The notes: generated from the letters alone by a model not told the origin. A stretch of DNA of 64,000 bases from CAMASH01 sp041746635 (GCA_041746635.1 JBGTGQ010000034.1:65329-129328); one strand, 5' to 3'. Positions 16,891-26,078 are shown, counted from the first letter of the stretch. Numbers and translations: made by a program.

Positions 16891-18017
16891 AGATCCTCGT
16901 CCTCTGCTACGAATACCCGCCCATCGGCGGCGGAGGCGGACGGGTGGCCGCGCAAGTGGCTGCCGGCCTGGCCCGGCGTGGGCACGAGGTCAAGGTGCAA
17001 ACCTCCGGCATGGCGCACCTGCCCGCGATGGAACAAAATGACGGCGTGGAAATCCTCCGCACTCCCTGCTTCCGCCGCCGCGAGGACACCTGCTCTGTGC
17101 CGGAGATGGCACTTTACCTCGCCGCCAGCTTTTTTCCGGCGTGGGGCCTGGCTTGGGAATGGAAACCCGATGTGATTCACGCGCATTTTGCCGTGCCGAC
17201 GGGAGCTCTCGCCTTTCCCGTCTCGCGCCTGAACGGCATCCCTTACGTTCTCACCGCCCATCTCGGCGATGTGCCTGGTGGCGTGCCAGAGCAAACCGCC
17301 GGCTTGTTTCGACTGGTCAATCCGGTCGCCCGGATCTTATGGAAGTCCGCCGCCGCTGTGACCGCGGTAAGTTCGTTTGTGGCGGGACTGGCCCGCGCCG
17401 CTTATGGCCTCGACCCGGTCGTCATTCGCAACGGAGTGGCACCGCGAACGCGGTCAGACTCCCCGCAGGCAAATGTCGTCCCGCGCATTGTCCTCGTCGG
17501 CCGCTTGAGCGTGCAAAAAAATCCCCTGCTCGCTTTGCAAGCGCTCGCGTTGCTCAAGGATTTAAACTGGTCGCTCGACATCATCGGCGAGGGCCCTCTT
17601 GGACCAGCCCTGCGCGACGATGCGAAAAAACTCGGATTGGAAAATCGCGTGACCTTCCACGGCTGGCTGGATGGCGGGGGCGTTTCCGGGCTCATGGCGC
17701 AAGCCGACATTCTGCTCATGCCCTCGCTGCATGAAGGTTTGCCCATGGTCGGGGTGGAGGCCCTCCAACACGGACTCGCCGTGGTCGGCAGCGACATTGG
17801 CGGCCTGCGGGATATTGTGGAAGAGGGAAAAAACGGCGACCTCTGCGCGTTAAATCCCGCCGCATTTGCCGGGGCCCTGCGCGGACTCCTGGCCGATCCG
17901 GCCCGTCTGGCCTCCCAGCAGCAAGCCTCGCTGTCGCTGGCCGAACGGTTTGATCTGGCGGAATCCGTGGACGCCTACGAAAAGGTGCTGCTTGCTGCCG
18001 CGGGCAAGGCGGCCTAA
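16887..18017 (+). CDS. Family 4 glycosyltransferase
   Basis: A 376-aa GT-B protein. The N-terminal domain opens MKILVLCYEYPPIGGGGGR (the glycine-rich acceptor-side loop). The C-terminal GT1/GT4 domain starts near RIVLVGRLSVQKNPLLALQ and ends in the nucleotide-sugar site MPSLHEGLPMVGVEALQ (E-x7-E). The ATG overlaps the asnB stop (ATGA), so the genes are coupled. It should act on a polyprenyl-linked sugar at the cytoplasmic face of the inner membrane. The donor sugar is unknown. Confidence 0.9.
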   Translation: MKILVLCYEYPPIGGGGGRVAAQVAAGLARRGHEVKVQTSGMAHLPAMEQNDGVEILRTPCFRRREDTCSVPEMALYLAASFFPAWGLAWEWKPDVIHAHFAVPTGALAFPVSRLNGIPYVLTAHLGDVPGGVPEQTAGLFRLVNPVARILWKSAAAVTAVSSFVAGLARAAYGLDPVVIRNGVAPRTRSDSPQANVVPRIVLVGRLSVQKNPLLALQALALLKDLNWSLDIIGEGPLGPALRDDAKKLGLENRVTFHGWLDGGGVSGLMAQADILLMPSLHEGLPMVGVEALQHGLAVVGSDIGGLRDIVEEGKNGDLCALNPAAFAGALRGLLADPARLASQQQASLSLAERFDLAESVDAYEKVLLAAAGKAA

Positions 18018-18027
18018 ACCAAAAACC

Positions 18028-18771
18028 ATGAAGGACGATCAACTCTGGCGCGGAGTGCGCCCCGAAGCCCACCAGCGTCTGCAAGTGCGAAATTATTCGT
18101 CTCCGTCCATTGAAGACCGCCTGCCGGCCGAAGGTTTGGAAGCCGGCACGGCGTTGGCCGGCCAGCGCGTGTTGCAGGAAGCCGGGGCCTGGATTCCCGG
18201 GGTTGATCTCATCGCGCGCCATGTGCATCCGCAGCGGCACCGCGGCTTGTTTTCCGAACTCGGTCGCGAGGGCGAAGGCCGCCTCGGCGAGATCGGTCTC
18301 TGGCCCCGCCAATGGGCCGCCGCCAAAATGTTCGCCGGTTCCGCCAAGGGCTTTCACATTCATCCGCCCTCCGTTCCGGAGAACGAATCGCCCGCAGCCT
18401 GGTTCGCCCGGCTTTTCGACGGCACGGACAATTTCGCCCTGCGTCCCTACGACCGCGAGCAATGGGACGTGATGTATTTTCTGCAAGGCCGGCTGGATCT
18501 CATTCTTTGCGACGAGCGTGCCGGCATGTCCCGTCGGACGATGCGCCTCTTCATTGAGGGCGATGATCGGCGCGGCCCGAACAACGTGGCCGTGGTGATT
18601 CCCCCCGGTGTGGCCCATGCCCTGCGCGCGGAGGGCAGCGAGGATTTGCTCATGGTCTATGGCACCAGCACAACCTTCCGGCCGGAGGTGGAAGGCCGCA
18701 TCGCCAGCGAGGTGGAGACTCTCGTCATGCCGCCGGAATGGGTGGATTATCTCGGCAGCGCCTCGAGGTAG
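18028..18771 (+). CDS. RmlC-like cupin (sugar 3,5-epimerase family)
   Basis: A 247-aa cupin-type protein. The core KGFHIHPPS, then WDVMYFLQGRLDLILCDER, and VVIPPGVAHALRAEG with MVYGTSTTF at the end, follows the dTDP-4-dehydrorhamnose 3,5-epimerase layout (HxH near the substrate site, PPGxAH). The N-terminal ~90 residues precede this core and are unlike classical RmlC, so the substrate may differ from dTDP-4-keto-rhamnose. It is transcribed toward rmlA; the two reading frames overlap by 25 nt at their 3' ends. Confidence 0.7.
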   Translation: MKDDQLWRGVRPEAHQRLQVRNYSSPSIEDRLPAEGLEAGTALAGQRVLQEAGAWIPGVDLIARHVHPQRHRGLFSELGREGEGRLGEIGLWPRQWAAAKMFAGSAKGFHIHPPSVPENESPAAWFARLFDGTDNFALRPYDREQWDVMYFLQGRLDLILCDERAGMSRRTMRLFIEGDDRRGPNNVAVVIPPGVAHALRAEGSEDLLMVYGTSTTFRPEVEGRIASEVETLVMPPEWVDYLGSASR

Positions 18772-19610
18772 GACCGGTAGGAATTTTTCGGCAGATCCGC
18801 GATGAGCCGGTCAAACTCCGCCCCATTGATGAATCCCATGTGCAGCGCGATTTCCTCCAGGCAGGCCACTTTCACGCCCTGCCGGTGTTCCAGCGTCGCG
18901 ATATAGTTGCCTGCTTCCATCAGGCTTTCCGGTGTGCCAGTGTCCAGCCAGGCCACCCCCCGGCCCAGCGGCTCGACAAACAGTTCCTGCCGGCGAAGGT
19001 ACTCGCGATTCACGTCGGTGATCTCCAACTCGCCGCGTGGGGAAGCCTGCAAGTTGCGGGCGACCTCCGTGATCTGGCCGTCATAAACATAGAGGCCCGG
19101 CACGGCAAAGTGGCTGCGGGGATTTTTGGGTTTTTCCTCGATGGAAATCGCGCGCCCCGACTCATCGAATTCGATCACGCCGTAGCGCTCCGGATCGCGC
19201 ACCGGGCAGGCAAAAATCGTGGCGCCCTGTTCCCGCTTCAGCGCCGTGCGGAAAAAATCCAGTCTGCCGTGGAAAATATTGTCCCCCAGCATCAACGCCG
19301 CCCCGCCGCCCGCGAGAAAGTTTTCCCCGATGAGAAACGCCTGCGCGATCCCCTCCGGACGCGCCTGTTCCTCGTAACGGATGTCGAGTCCCAGCCGCGA
19401 GCCGTCGCCGAAAAGCGTACGAAACATCGGCAGATCTTTTGGCGTCGAAATGATCAAAATTTCCCGGATACCGCCCAGCATAAGGACCGACAGCGGATAA
19501 TAAATCATCGGCTTGTCGTAAATCGGCAGCAGTTGTTTGCAGACGATGCGGGTCAGCGGGTCGAGACGGGTGCCGGAGCCCCCGGCGAGGATGATGCCTT
19601 TGTGATTCAT
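18747..19610 (-). CDS. rmlA: Glucose-1-phosphate thymidylyltransferase
   Basis: A 287-aa protein of normal RmlA length. It begins KGIILAGGSGTRLDPLT (nucleotide-binding G-x-G-T/S-R) and has KQLLPIYDKPMIYYPLS, MLGDNIFHG, FACPVRDPERYGV, EEKPKNPRS and WLDTGTPESLMEAG. It makes dTDP-glucose from glucose-1-phosphate and dTTP, the entry to dTDP-sugar pathways. The ATG at 19610 starts the fold and overlaps the stop of the upstream membrane protein (ATGA). RmlB and RmlD are not in the window, so the dTDP-sugar product cannot be fixed. Confidence 0.95.
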   Translation of the reverse strand: MNHKGIILAGGSGTRLDPLTRIVCKQLLPIYDKPMIYYPLSVLMLGGIREILIISTPKDLPMFRTLFGDGSRLGLDIRYEEQARPEGIAQAFLIGENFLAGGGAALMLGDNIFHGRLDFFRTALKREQGATIFACPVRDPERYGVIEFDESGRAISIEEKPKNPRSHFAVPGLYVYDGQITEVARNLQASPRGELEITDVNREYLRRQELFVEPLGRGVAWLDTGTPESLMEAGNYIATLEHRQGVKVACLEEIALHMGFINGAEFDRLIADLPKNSYRSYLEALPR

Positions 19611-21577
19611 GGCGGGGATGGAGTGTAAAGATCGGGGCGGAAGTAAAGCTCCTGGCGGCGGAAAGTGCCAGCGTAGGCGTAGTTTTCCTTGATCCACGCG
19701 TAGGTCGGAGCCGCCCAGTTTTTGAAGCGAGAATCCTCCGTTTTGTTGATGTCGCGATTGTCGATCACGATGGCGGCGGGCCGGTATTTCCCGATCTCCC
19801 GCAAGGTGTCCGCATGAAACGTCGAGACGTTGTAGGCATTGTCCACGTAGAGGTTGTACTCGAAGGACGGGCGATCCGTCATGAAGTTCACCGTCGGTGC
19901 ATACGGATAACACGTGAGATAATCACCGGGCTTCGTGTAGCGGGCCACCAGGTCGCAGAGTTGCTGCAACTCGTCGCGCTCTTTCGTTTTCAGGAAAACC
20001 TGCACGCCATTCTGCGCGACCAATTCCGATTTTCGCTTCCGCCGCGCCGCGATCGTGCCGGCCGATTCCTTGGGATACGAATGGTAAAAATACAGCCCGA
20101 TGTCCGCCGCACAGAAGAGCACCAGCACGGCGCACCAGAGAGCAGCCGCACGCCGCCGCTCCCGCCCCACCCAGACCACGGCCATCCACAGCGCGCAAAC
20201 CATCGCGATCAGAAAGGGTACCATGAACTCCGACAGATGCGGCGTGTCGGGTCGGAAAAAGAAATACTGCGGGAAAAGCGTCAGCGCCGAACCCGCCGTG
20301 ACCAACACCGCCAACGCCTCCGTGCGCAGGGCGAAATTTCCGCGCACCAGCGCCAGCAGCAACACCAGCGCCGCCGGCAGAACAATCAGCAACGCCACCG
20401 GAATCGGCAAATAGGTAATGAGCACAAAGGCCCGGTCGTAAAACGATTTTTCCTGGGAAAAATCCCCCCACGAGCGCTTCTGCAAGTAGTCCTCGCTCTC
20501 CAGATCCCGCGCCTTTTTTTCCTCCGGTGTGGGGGACGGAACCGGCGCGCCCATCTCCACGGGAACGGGCGTGGCCGCTGGAGCCGCAGGTTGCGGGCTC
20601 GTCTCCGGCTTTATCCCCGAATCGGCGTTTTCTTGTAGCGGCTGCAACGGACGCGAAGCACCGGCCAGGCTTTCAAAACGTGAGTTTTCCGAAACGGCGG
20701 TTTTTAAATTGATCGTTTCGTCCACCACCGGCGCCGGCAGCGGCTCGGGTTTCTTCGCCAGTTCCAGCGAGGCCAGATAACGCACCAGATGGATCCAACC
20801 GGTGTATTGACCGACGAAAGCCTCATCATATCCCCGTCGCACCGCATCGTGATAAAACGGCGCATGCGTCGCGCCCAACATCACCACCGTCAGCATCAGC
20901 CCCCCCACCGCCTGCCGCGCACGAAACGCCAACTCCCCGCGTTTCCCCAGCGGATACAGCACCACCAGCCCCAGCGTGATCACGGTGAAAAAAGTCCCCA
21001 GATCGATCCGCACCAAATACGTCAGCCCCAGCGCCGCCCCTGCCGCTGCCATCCAGAGCCCCTGCCGCCCGGCCGTGCGCTGCTCAAACACATACGCCTG
21101 CAGCAGCATCAGCATGTTCAGCATGGCCAGAAAACCCATGTAGTTCCGAAACATCATCCCCGGGATCAGCACCGGCCCCAGTGCCGCCAGCGTGGCCACC
21201 CACCCGCTGCCGGTCACTCGCCGCACCACGTAAAACGCCAGCACCCCCGTGACCGTGCAGATCGCAAAGAAGAAAATCCGCAGCGCGATGTAGTTCGGCC
21301 CGGTCAGCTCGAACAACCACGCCACCGGATAAAACCACATCACGTTGTACCCCAGGAACGTGTCCACGATGGGCCTCTGCCCCTCCATCAGCCGCATCGC
21401 CACCACCGCCACCGTGCCGCCCTCGCCGCCGAGGTTCAACCCGCTGCGGTAATAGCGCGCATAATAGATCACCGCAAACATCGCCACGCCCAGCGCCCCC
21501 CAAGTTTTGAGGATCCCTTCCGCCACCACATCCGGCCGGCGGCTTTTCCAAAAATGCAAAATTTTTTCCAACTGCAT
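19607..21577 (-). CDS. GT-C-like multi-pass membrane protein (probable glycosyltransferase)
   Basis: A 656-aa protein with about ten hydrophobic helices. The first extracytoplasmic loop carries NLGGEGGTVAVVAMRL and PIVDTFLGYNVMWFYP, the acidic-residue arrangement seen in GT-C/ArnT-like transferases. Residues ~290-375 form a Pro/Ala/Glu-rich soluble insert between membrane segments. The C-terminal ~130 residues form a periplasmic-type domain (KPGDYLTCYPYAPT, PAAIVIDNRDINKTED). It probably uses a polyprenyl-phosphate sugar, perhaps made by the enzyme at 14076-15035, to decorate a glycan or protein outside the membrane. The exact role is unproven. Confidence 0.65.
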   Translation of the reverse strand: MQLEKILHFWKSRRPDVVAEGILKTWGALGVAMFAVIYYARYYRSGLNLGGEGGTVAVVAMRLMEGQRPIVDTFLGYNVMWFYPVAWLFELTGPNYIALRIFFFAICTVTGVLAFYVVRRVTGSGWVATLAALGPVLIPGMMFRNYMGFLAMLNMLMLLQAYVFEQRTAGRQGLWMAAAGAALGLTYLVRIDLGTFFTVITLGLVVLYPLGKRGELAFRARQAVGGLMLTVVMLGATHAPFYHDAVRRGYDEAFVGQYTGWIHLVRYLASLELAKKPEPLPAPVVDETINLKTAVSENSRFESLAGASRPLQPLQENADSGIKPETSPQPAAPAATPVPVEMGAPVPSPTPEEKKARDLESEDYLQKRSWGDFSQEKSFYDRAFVLITYLPIPVALLIVLPAALVLLLALVRGNFALRTEALAVLVTAGSALTLFPQYFFFRPDTPHLSEFMVPFLIAMVCALWMAVVWVGRERRRAAALWCAVLVLFCAADIGLYFYHSYPKESAGTIAARRKRKSELVAQNGVQVFLKTKERDELQQLCDLVARYTKPGDYLTCYPYAPTVNFMTDRPSFEYNLYVDNAYNVSTFHADTLREIGKYRPAAIVIDNRDINKTEDSRFKNWAAPTYAWIKENYAYAGTFRRQELYFRPDLYTPSPP

Positions 21578-21612
21578 CGCATTTGCCCTCTCGGGCGTAA
21601 CTCGTCTAGCCT

Positions 21613-22782
21613 ATGAACGTCATGACCATCTCCGAGCAAGTCTCCGCACGCAAGTTTCCTCCTTTCAACCTCACCCGGCTCATCCAGGCCACTTTCGAGC
21701 CTGAACCCGGTCAGAAAATCTGCGTCCTCATCGACCTGGATGATCCCCGCGATATGGCGGATTTCAAATTTCTGGAAAACCCCGACCTCTCCATCCAGCG
21801 CAACGCCGTCACCCACATCTATGAGGGCTTAAAAAACTGCACCCTGGCCGAACTCGGCCTCCAAGGCGGCGAGATCTTCGCCTACCAAGTCACCGGCGGC
21901 AGCAACCTCGACCTGCCCGATCTCGCCGTCGCCTCCGATGGGCGGGAGCTCAGCCTCGCGCAGGACGTCTATCCGCATTACGACATCATCCTCTGCGTCT
22001 CCACCTATTCCGCCACCGCCCCTCTCACCGCCCACGCCAAGAAGCACGGTTTCCGCGGTGCCACCCTCCACGGCCTCAACCAGATCATCCTCTCCACGGG
22101 TCTGGCCGTGAACTACGACGACGTCAGCCGCGACGCCGAAAAAATGCGCCTCGGCATGACCCGCGCCGACTGGGCCGAAATCGATTTCGAGATTGCCGGC
22201 CAGACCCACACCCTCCACCTCGATCTGGGTCAACAGGAAGCCCAGAAAAGCCACGGCATCTGTCGCGGCACCGAGCCCGACGTCGCCAACCTCCCCGCCG
22301 GCGAGATTTACTACGTGCCCACCGGCGCCAGCGGCGAGTTCCCCATGAAATACGAGGACGGCACCATCGGCCTCATGCACGTCGCCGATGGCCGGGTGCA
22401 ACGCGCCGAACTCCTCTCCGGCAACCCCGAGACCATCAAGGCCCACAACGAGAAACTCGCCAGCGACCCCGTCACCGGCGAACTCGGCGAACTCGGCTTC
22501 GGCACCCAGATCCTGCCCGTCTCGGGCCGCGATATTCAGGACGAAAAAATCCGCGGCACCATCCATGTCGCCACCGGCCGCAGCGACCACCTTGGCGGCG
22601 CCTTGACCCCCGACAAGTTCGCCAACCACAAGAATGCCACCCACGACGATATTCTCTTCGCGCCGCACAAGACCCCCGAGATTTGCGTCACCCAGGCCCG
22701 CCTCCAGCGCAATGGCGAGATCAAGGTCATCATCGAAAACTACGAACCCTCCGCCTACGTGCAGGCCCTCATCGCCGCATAA
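21613..22782 (+). CDS. M29-family (aminopeptidase T/NicX-like) metalloenzyme
   Basis: A 389-aa protein whose C-terminal half follows the M29 pattern: LPAGEIYYVPTGASGEFP, then GELGELGFGTQ, RDIQDEKIRGTIHVATG and KNATHDDILF. These supply the E, E, H and H/D ligands for the two metal ions in this family. The N-terminal half (ICVLIDLDDP, YDIILCVSTYSATAPLT) matches the alpha/beta domain of AmpT-like proteins. M29 members are cobalt/zinc aminopeptidases, and the relative NicX is a ring-cleaving dioxygenase, so the reaction is not certain. It is a single gene, divergent from the GT-C gene, with an alternative ATG at 21622. Confidence 0.65.
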   Translation: MNVMTISEQVSARKFPPFNLTRLIQATFEPEPGQKICVLIDLDDPRDMADFKFLENPDLSIQRNAVTHIYEGLKNCTLAELGLQGGEIFAYQVTGGSNLDLPDLAVASDGRELSLAQDVYPHYDIILCVSTYSATAPLTAHAKKHGFRGATLHGLNQIILSTGLAVNYDDVSRDAEKMRLGMTRADWAEIDFEIAGQTHTLHLDLGQQEAQKSHGICRGTEPDVANLPAGEIYYVPTGASGEFPMKYEDGTIGLMHVADGRVQRAELLSGNPETIKAHNEKLASDPVTGELGELGFGTQILPVSGRDIQDEKIRGTIHVATGRSDHLGGALTPDKFANHKNATHDDILFAPHKTPEICVTQARLQRNGEIKVIIENYEPSAYVQALIAA

Positions 22783-22842
22783 CGCCACATAACGCCGCGC
22801 CTACCCGGCGTCTGGCGCGAGGGCTACCCTAGCCAAAAAACA

Positions 22843-22987
22843 GGGATGATGGTTGGGGGATGATGGTTGAGAGGTTCAGAATCAACGATATCCGCTAATT
22901 GGAGAATTCACTCGTTAAGTGAGTCGGACTTTCGGCGTAAGCTGCTCATTTTTATCCCCTCAACACTCAACCATTAACCCTCAACTC
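22843..22987. repeat. Dispersed intergenic repeat, copy 1 (GTTGA-rich ends)
   Basis: About 145 bp. The left end is made of GATGGTTGAG-type units. A central core contains CTAATTGGAGAATTCACTCG and CGGACTTTCGG. The right end, CTCAACACTCAACCATTAAC, is roughly the complement of the left. A second copy lies at 25944-26078. The ends can fold back on each other. It fills most of the gap between the M29 gene and the CDF exporter gene. No coding potential was seen. Confidence 0.8.
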
Positions 22988-22998
22988 CGCATTTAGCC

Positions 22999-23892
22999 CT
23001 AGCCCTTCTCCGCACACGAACCCGCCGCACCCTCGAATTGAATCGTGGGGTGACCAATGCCGAATTTGTGATGCAGATCCTCACCCATGCGCGCCAGCAA
23101 GGCGTCGTCGAGGGCTGGTTCGCGTTTCACCAGATGAGCGGTCAGGGCGATCTCCGTCGTGCTGAGCGGCCAGATGTGGATGTGATGGACCTCGACCACT
23201 TCCGGCAGCCCGGCAAAATACTCGCGCACCGCAGCGGGGTCCACACTCTCCGGCACGGCGTCGAGGGAGAAATTGAGTGAATCTTTGAAGAGCTCCCACG
23301 TGCTGATCAAAATCAGCAGCCCCACCCCGATGCTCACGATCGGATCGAGCCAGGCCCAGCCGCTGAACAAGATCACCGCGCCGGAAATCATCACGCCGAG
23401 CGAAACCCCGGCGTCCGCCGCCATGTGCAGAAACGCGCCGCGCACGTTGAGATCGCTTTTGCGGCCCGACATGAAAAGCAGGGCGGTCACGCCATTGACC
23501 ACGATGCCGAGGCCGGCGACCCAGATTACGGTTGCACCCGCGACCTGCGGTGGTTCGCGGAAACGCTGCACGGCCTCCCAGAGAATCACCCCCACCCCGA
23601 CCAAAAGCAGCAGCGCGTTGAACAACGCCGCCAGCACCGTCGCGCGCTTCCAGCCGTAGGTGCGCCGGGCGCTGGCGGCGCGCTTGGCCAGCTCACTGGC
23701 CACCCAGGCCAGGATGAGCCCCAACACATCCGACAGGTTGTGACCCGCGTCGGAAAGTAAGGCCAGCGAGTTGGAGAAAAGCCCGAAGACGACTTCGAGA
23801 ACGATGAACCCGCCGTTGAGGACAATGCCAATCAGGAAAGCCCGCCCGAAATCCGCCGGGGCGTGTCCGTGGTCATGATGCTCGTGGGCCAT
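22999..23892 (-). CDS. Cation diffusion facilitator family metal exporter
   Basis: A 297-aa protein with a His-rich N-terminus (HEHHDHGHA) and six membrane helices. Helix 2 carries the metal site SLALLSDAGHNLSDV and helix 5 the matching HMAADAGVSLGVM, the H/D tetrad of zinc-type CDF transporters. The cytoplasmic C-terminal domain (EVVEVHHIHIWPLSTTEIALTAHLV) is the ferredoxin-like dimer domain. It exports Zn2+ or a similar divalent ion by proton antiport at the inner membrane. It resembles the CzcD/ZitB branch. Confidence 0.93.
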   Translation of the reverse strand: MAHEHHDHGHAPADFGRAFLIGIVLNGGFIVLEVVFGLFSNSLALLSDAGHNLSDVLGLILAWVASELAKRAASARRTYGWKRATVLAALFNALLLLVGVGVILWEAVQRFREPPQVAGATVIWVAGLGIVVNGVTALLFMSGRKSDLNVRGAFLHMAADAGVSLGVMISGAVILFSGWAWLDPIVSIGVGLLILISTWELFKDSLNFSLDAVPESVDPAAVREYFAGLPEVVEVHHIHIWPLSTTEIALTAHLVKREPALDDALLARMGEDLHHKFGIGHPTIQFEGAAGSCAEKG

Positions 23893-23972
23893 GTCGCCAA
23901 TGCGCCGTGAAAGATGCTTTGTGTCAATGGCATTGATCGACCGCCCCGTCCATGTAGGAATACCGCACCGCC

Positions 23973-24851
23973 ATGAACCCGACCCGCGTCACATTTTTCC
24001 GCCGCCTGGGCAGCACGCTCGGCCTTTGGGCCCTCATCTTGGCCTCGGTCGTCGCGGGTTCGGACATCGGGTTTTTCCTGCTCATCCTCTTCATGGCCAT
24101 GGTGGCGCTCTACGAGTATTTCCACATGGTCAAGGAACAGGGCGCGTCCGTCTTCACCCTCACCGGCATGCTCTGCGGGGCGGTTTATCTCATCGGCAGC
24201 TTTATCTACCTGCGGGCCCATGGCCCCGAGCATTCCCTCGATCTGGAAATGGGCATCCTCGTCGGTTTTCTCTTTGTCATCTTCACCCGGCAAATGTTCC
24301 GCGCCGCCGCCATCCGGCAACCCCTCGAGGCCATTGCCTACACCGTTTTCGGGCTCTTCTACATTCCCTGGCTGTTTAATTTCGTCACCAAGATCATCTA
24401 CCTGGCACCCCGCGCGGAAAACGGCGACCCCACCGGGCAGTATTATGTCATCTACCTGATTTTGGTCACAAAATTCAGCGACATGGGGGCCTATGTTTTC
24501 GGCAGTCTTTTCGGACGCCACCCATTCGCCACCCACATCAGCCCGAAAAAAACCTGGGAGGGATTTTTCGGCGCGTTGCTGGCCTCCACGTTGGGAAGTT
24601 ATTGGCTCTTCGCCATGATTCCCGGACACCTCCCCGCCCTGCGTTTTGAGGATGTCACCCTCCTCGGTTTGCTCCTCGGCGGCGGCGCGGTCGTCGGTGA
24701 TCTGGCCGAATCCATCATCAAACGAAGCACTCACGCCAAGGATTCCAGCCATATCCTTCCCGGCATCGGCGGCACGCTGGATTTGATCGACAGCCTGCTC
24801 TTCACCGCGCCGTTAATGTATTTTTATCTCCGCATGGTGGTGGGCATCTGA
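23973..24851 (+). CDS. cdsA: Phosphatidate cytidylyltransferase
   Basis: A 292-aa integral membrane protein with about eight hydrophobic segments. The C-terminal signature SIIKRSTHAKDSSHILPGIGGTLDLIDSL is the CDP-diglyceride synthetase pattern, preceded by SPKKTWEGFFGAL. It makes CDP-diacylglycerol from phosphatidate and CTP, the branch point for phospholipids. Its TGA overlaps the dxr ATG (TGATG), the common cdsA-dxr pairing in bacteria. Confidence 0.95.
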   Translation: MNPTRVTFFRRLGSTLGLWALILASVVAGSDIGFFLLILFMAMVALYEYFHMVKEQGASVFTLTGMLCGAVYLIGSFIYLRAHGPEHSLDLEMGILVGFLFVIFTRQMFRAAAIRQPLEAIAYTVFGLFYIPWLFNFVTKIIYLAPRAENGDPTGQYYVIYLILVTKFSDMGAYVFGSLFGRHPFATHISPKKTWEGFFGALLASTLGSYWLFAMIPGHLPALRFEDVTLLGLLLGGGAVVGDLAESIIKRSTHAKDSSHILPGIGGTLDLIDSLLFTAPLMYFYLRMVVGI

Positions 24852-25957
24852 TGAAAAACGTCGTCGTCCTTGGCGCCACCGGCTCGATCGGCCAGAGTGC
24901 CCGCAAGGTTGCCCGCGACATTCCGGACCGCATGCACATCGTCGGGATGTCCGCTCACGCGAACGAAGAGGAACTAGCCCTCGCCGCCCGCGAATTTCCC
25001 GAAGCAAAGACAGCCCTCTCCTCCGGCCCGGAAGGCGAAAAGCGCCTGATCGAACTCGCCACCCTGCCCGAGGCCGACATGGTCCTCATCGCCATCGTCG
25101 GCACTGCCGGACTCAAGCCCGCCCTCGCGGCCATCGAGGAGGGCAAGGACATCGCCGTGGCCAGCAAGGAAATCCTCGTCATGGCGGGCCAGATCGTCAT
25201 GGCCGCCGCCGCCCGCAAAGGCGTGAAAGTACTGCCGGTGGACAGCGAGCACAACGCCATCTTTCAATGCCTCGACGGCCGCGGTTCGCAGGCCGTGCAG
25301 CGCCTTATCCTCACCTGCTCCGGTGGTCCTTTCCGGCAAACCCCGCGCGAGGAACTTCCCGGCGTGACGCCCGAAAAGGCCCTCAAGCACCCGACCTGGT
25401 CCATGGGCCGCAAGATCACCATCGATTCCGCCACCCTCTTCAACAAAGGCTTGGAAATGATCGAAGCCCGCTGGCTTTTCGATGTCCCCATGGAAAAAGT
25501 CGATGTCACCATCCACCCGCAAAGCATCGTTCACTCCATGGTGGAATTCATCGACGGCTCCGTGCTGGCGCAGCTGAGCCATTCCGACATGTGCTTCCCC
25601 ATCCAATACGCCGTCACCTGGCCGGAACGGGTGGCAAATTCCCTCCGTCCGCTTGATTTCGCCGCGTTGGGCAAACTGGAATTCGAAGCCCCCCGCCGCG
25701 CCGACTTCCCCGCCCTCGACCTGGCCCGCCGCGCCGGCGAAACCGGCGGCACCCTGCCCGCCACCCTCAACGCCGCCAACGAAGTCGCCGTGCAGGCCTT
25801 TCTCGACCATCGCATCGCTTTTCCGAAAATCTGGGAAACCGTCGCGCGAGTCATGGACGAAACCCCCTTCGTCGAGAATCCCGACTTGGAAGACCTTTTG
25901 CACGCCGACCACCTGGCCCGGGAAAAGGCCGCGGCATATTACAGGGATGATAGTTGA
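24851..25957 (+). CDS. dxr: 1-deoxy-D-xylulose 5-phosphate reductoisomerase
   Basis: A 368-aa protein. Features are the NADPH site VLGATGSIGQSARKV at the N-terminus, the metal site LPVDSEHNAIFQ, the substrate loop LTCSGGPFR and HPTWSMGRKITIDSATLFNKG. It performs the second step of the MEP isoprenoid pathway. The last codons (encoding RDDS) and the stop are supplied by the intergenic repeat that begins at 25944, so the C-terminus has been redrawn by that repeat. It is coupled to cdsA. Confidence 0.95.
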   Translation: MKNVVVLGATGSIGQSARKVARDIPDRMHIVGMSAHANEEELALAAREFPEAKTALSSGPEGEKRLIELATLPEADMVLIAIVGTAGLKPALAAIEEGKDIAVASKEILVMAGQIVMAAAARKGVKVLPVDSEHNAIFQCLDGRGSQAVQRLILTCSGGPFRQTPREELPGVTPEKALKHPTWSMGRKITIDSATLFNKGLEMIEARWLFDVPMEKVDVTIHPQSIVHSMVEFIDGSVLAQLSHSDMCFPIQYAVTWPERVANSLRPLDFAALGKLEFEAPRRADFPALDLARRAGETGGTLPATLNAANEVAVQAFLDHRIAFPKIWETVARVMDETPFVENPDLEDLLHADHLAREKAAAYYRDDS

Positions 25958-26078
25958 GGGTTGAGAGTTGATGGTTGAGAAGAATATCCCCTAATTGGAG
26001 GATTCACTCGTTAGGCGACTCGGACTTTCGGCCGCTCATTTTCCCCCTCTCAACACTCAACCATCAACCCTCAACTCC
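25944..26078. repeat. Dispersed intergenic repeat, copy 2 (GTTGA-rich ends)
   Basis: About 135 bp, matching the copy at 22843-22987. The left end is GTTGAGGGTTGAGAGTTGAT, the core is CTAATTGGAGGATTCACTCG then CGGACTTTCGG, and the right end is CTCAACCATCAACCCTCAAC. The two ends are imperfect inverted repeats. It begins inside the dxr coding sequence and provides its stop codon. Confidence 0.8.

Noticed and set aside
18028..19610. A complete dTDP-rhamnose pathway
   Set aside because: Only rmlA and an RmlC-like gene are present. RmlB and RmlD are not in the window, so rhamnose cannot be claimed.
21829..22788. A 319-codon minus-strand frame rich in Gly and Val
   Set aside because: Antisense to the M29 gene; low-complexity composition, no start signal.
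22843..26078. GTTGA-rich repeats as a CRISPR array
   Set aside because: Only two copies 3 kb apart, irregular short units, no equal spacers and no cas genes.
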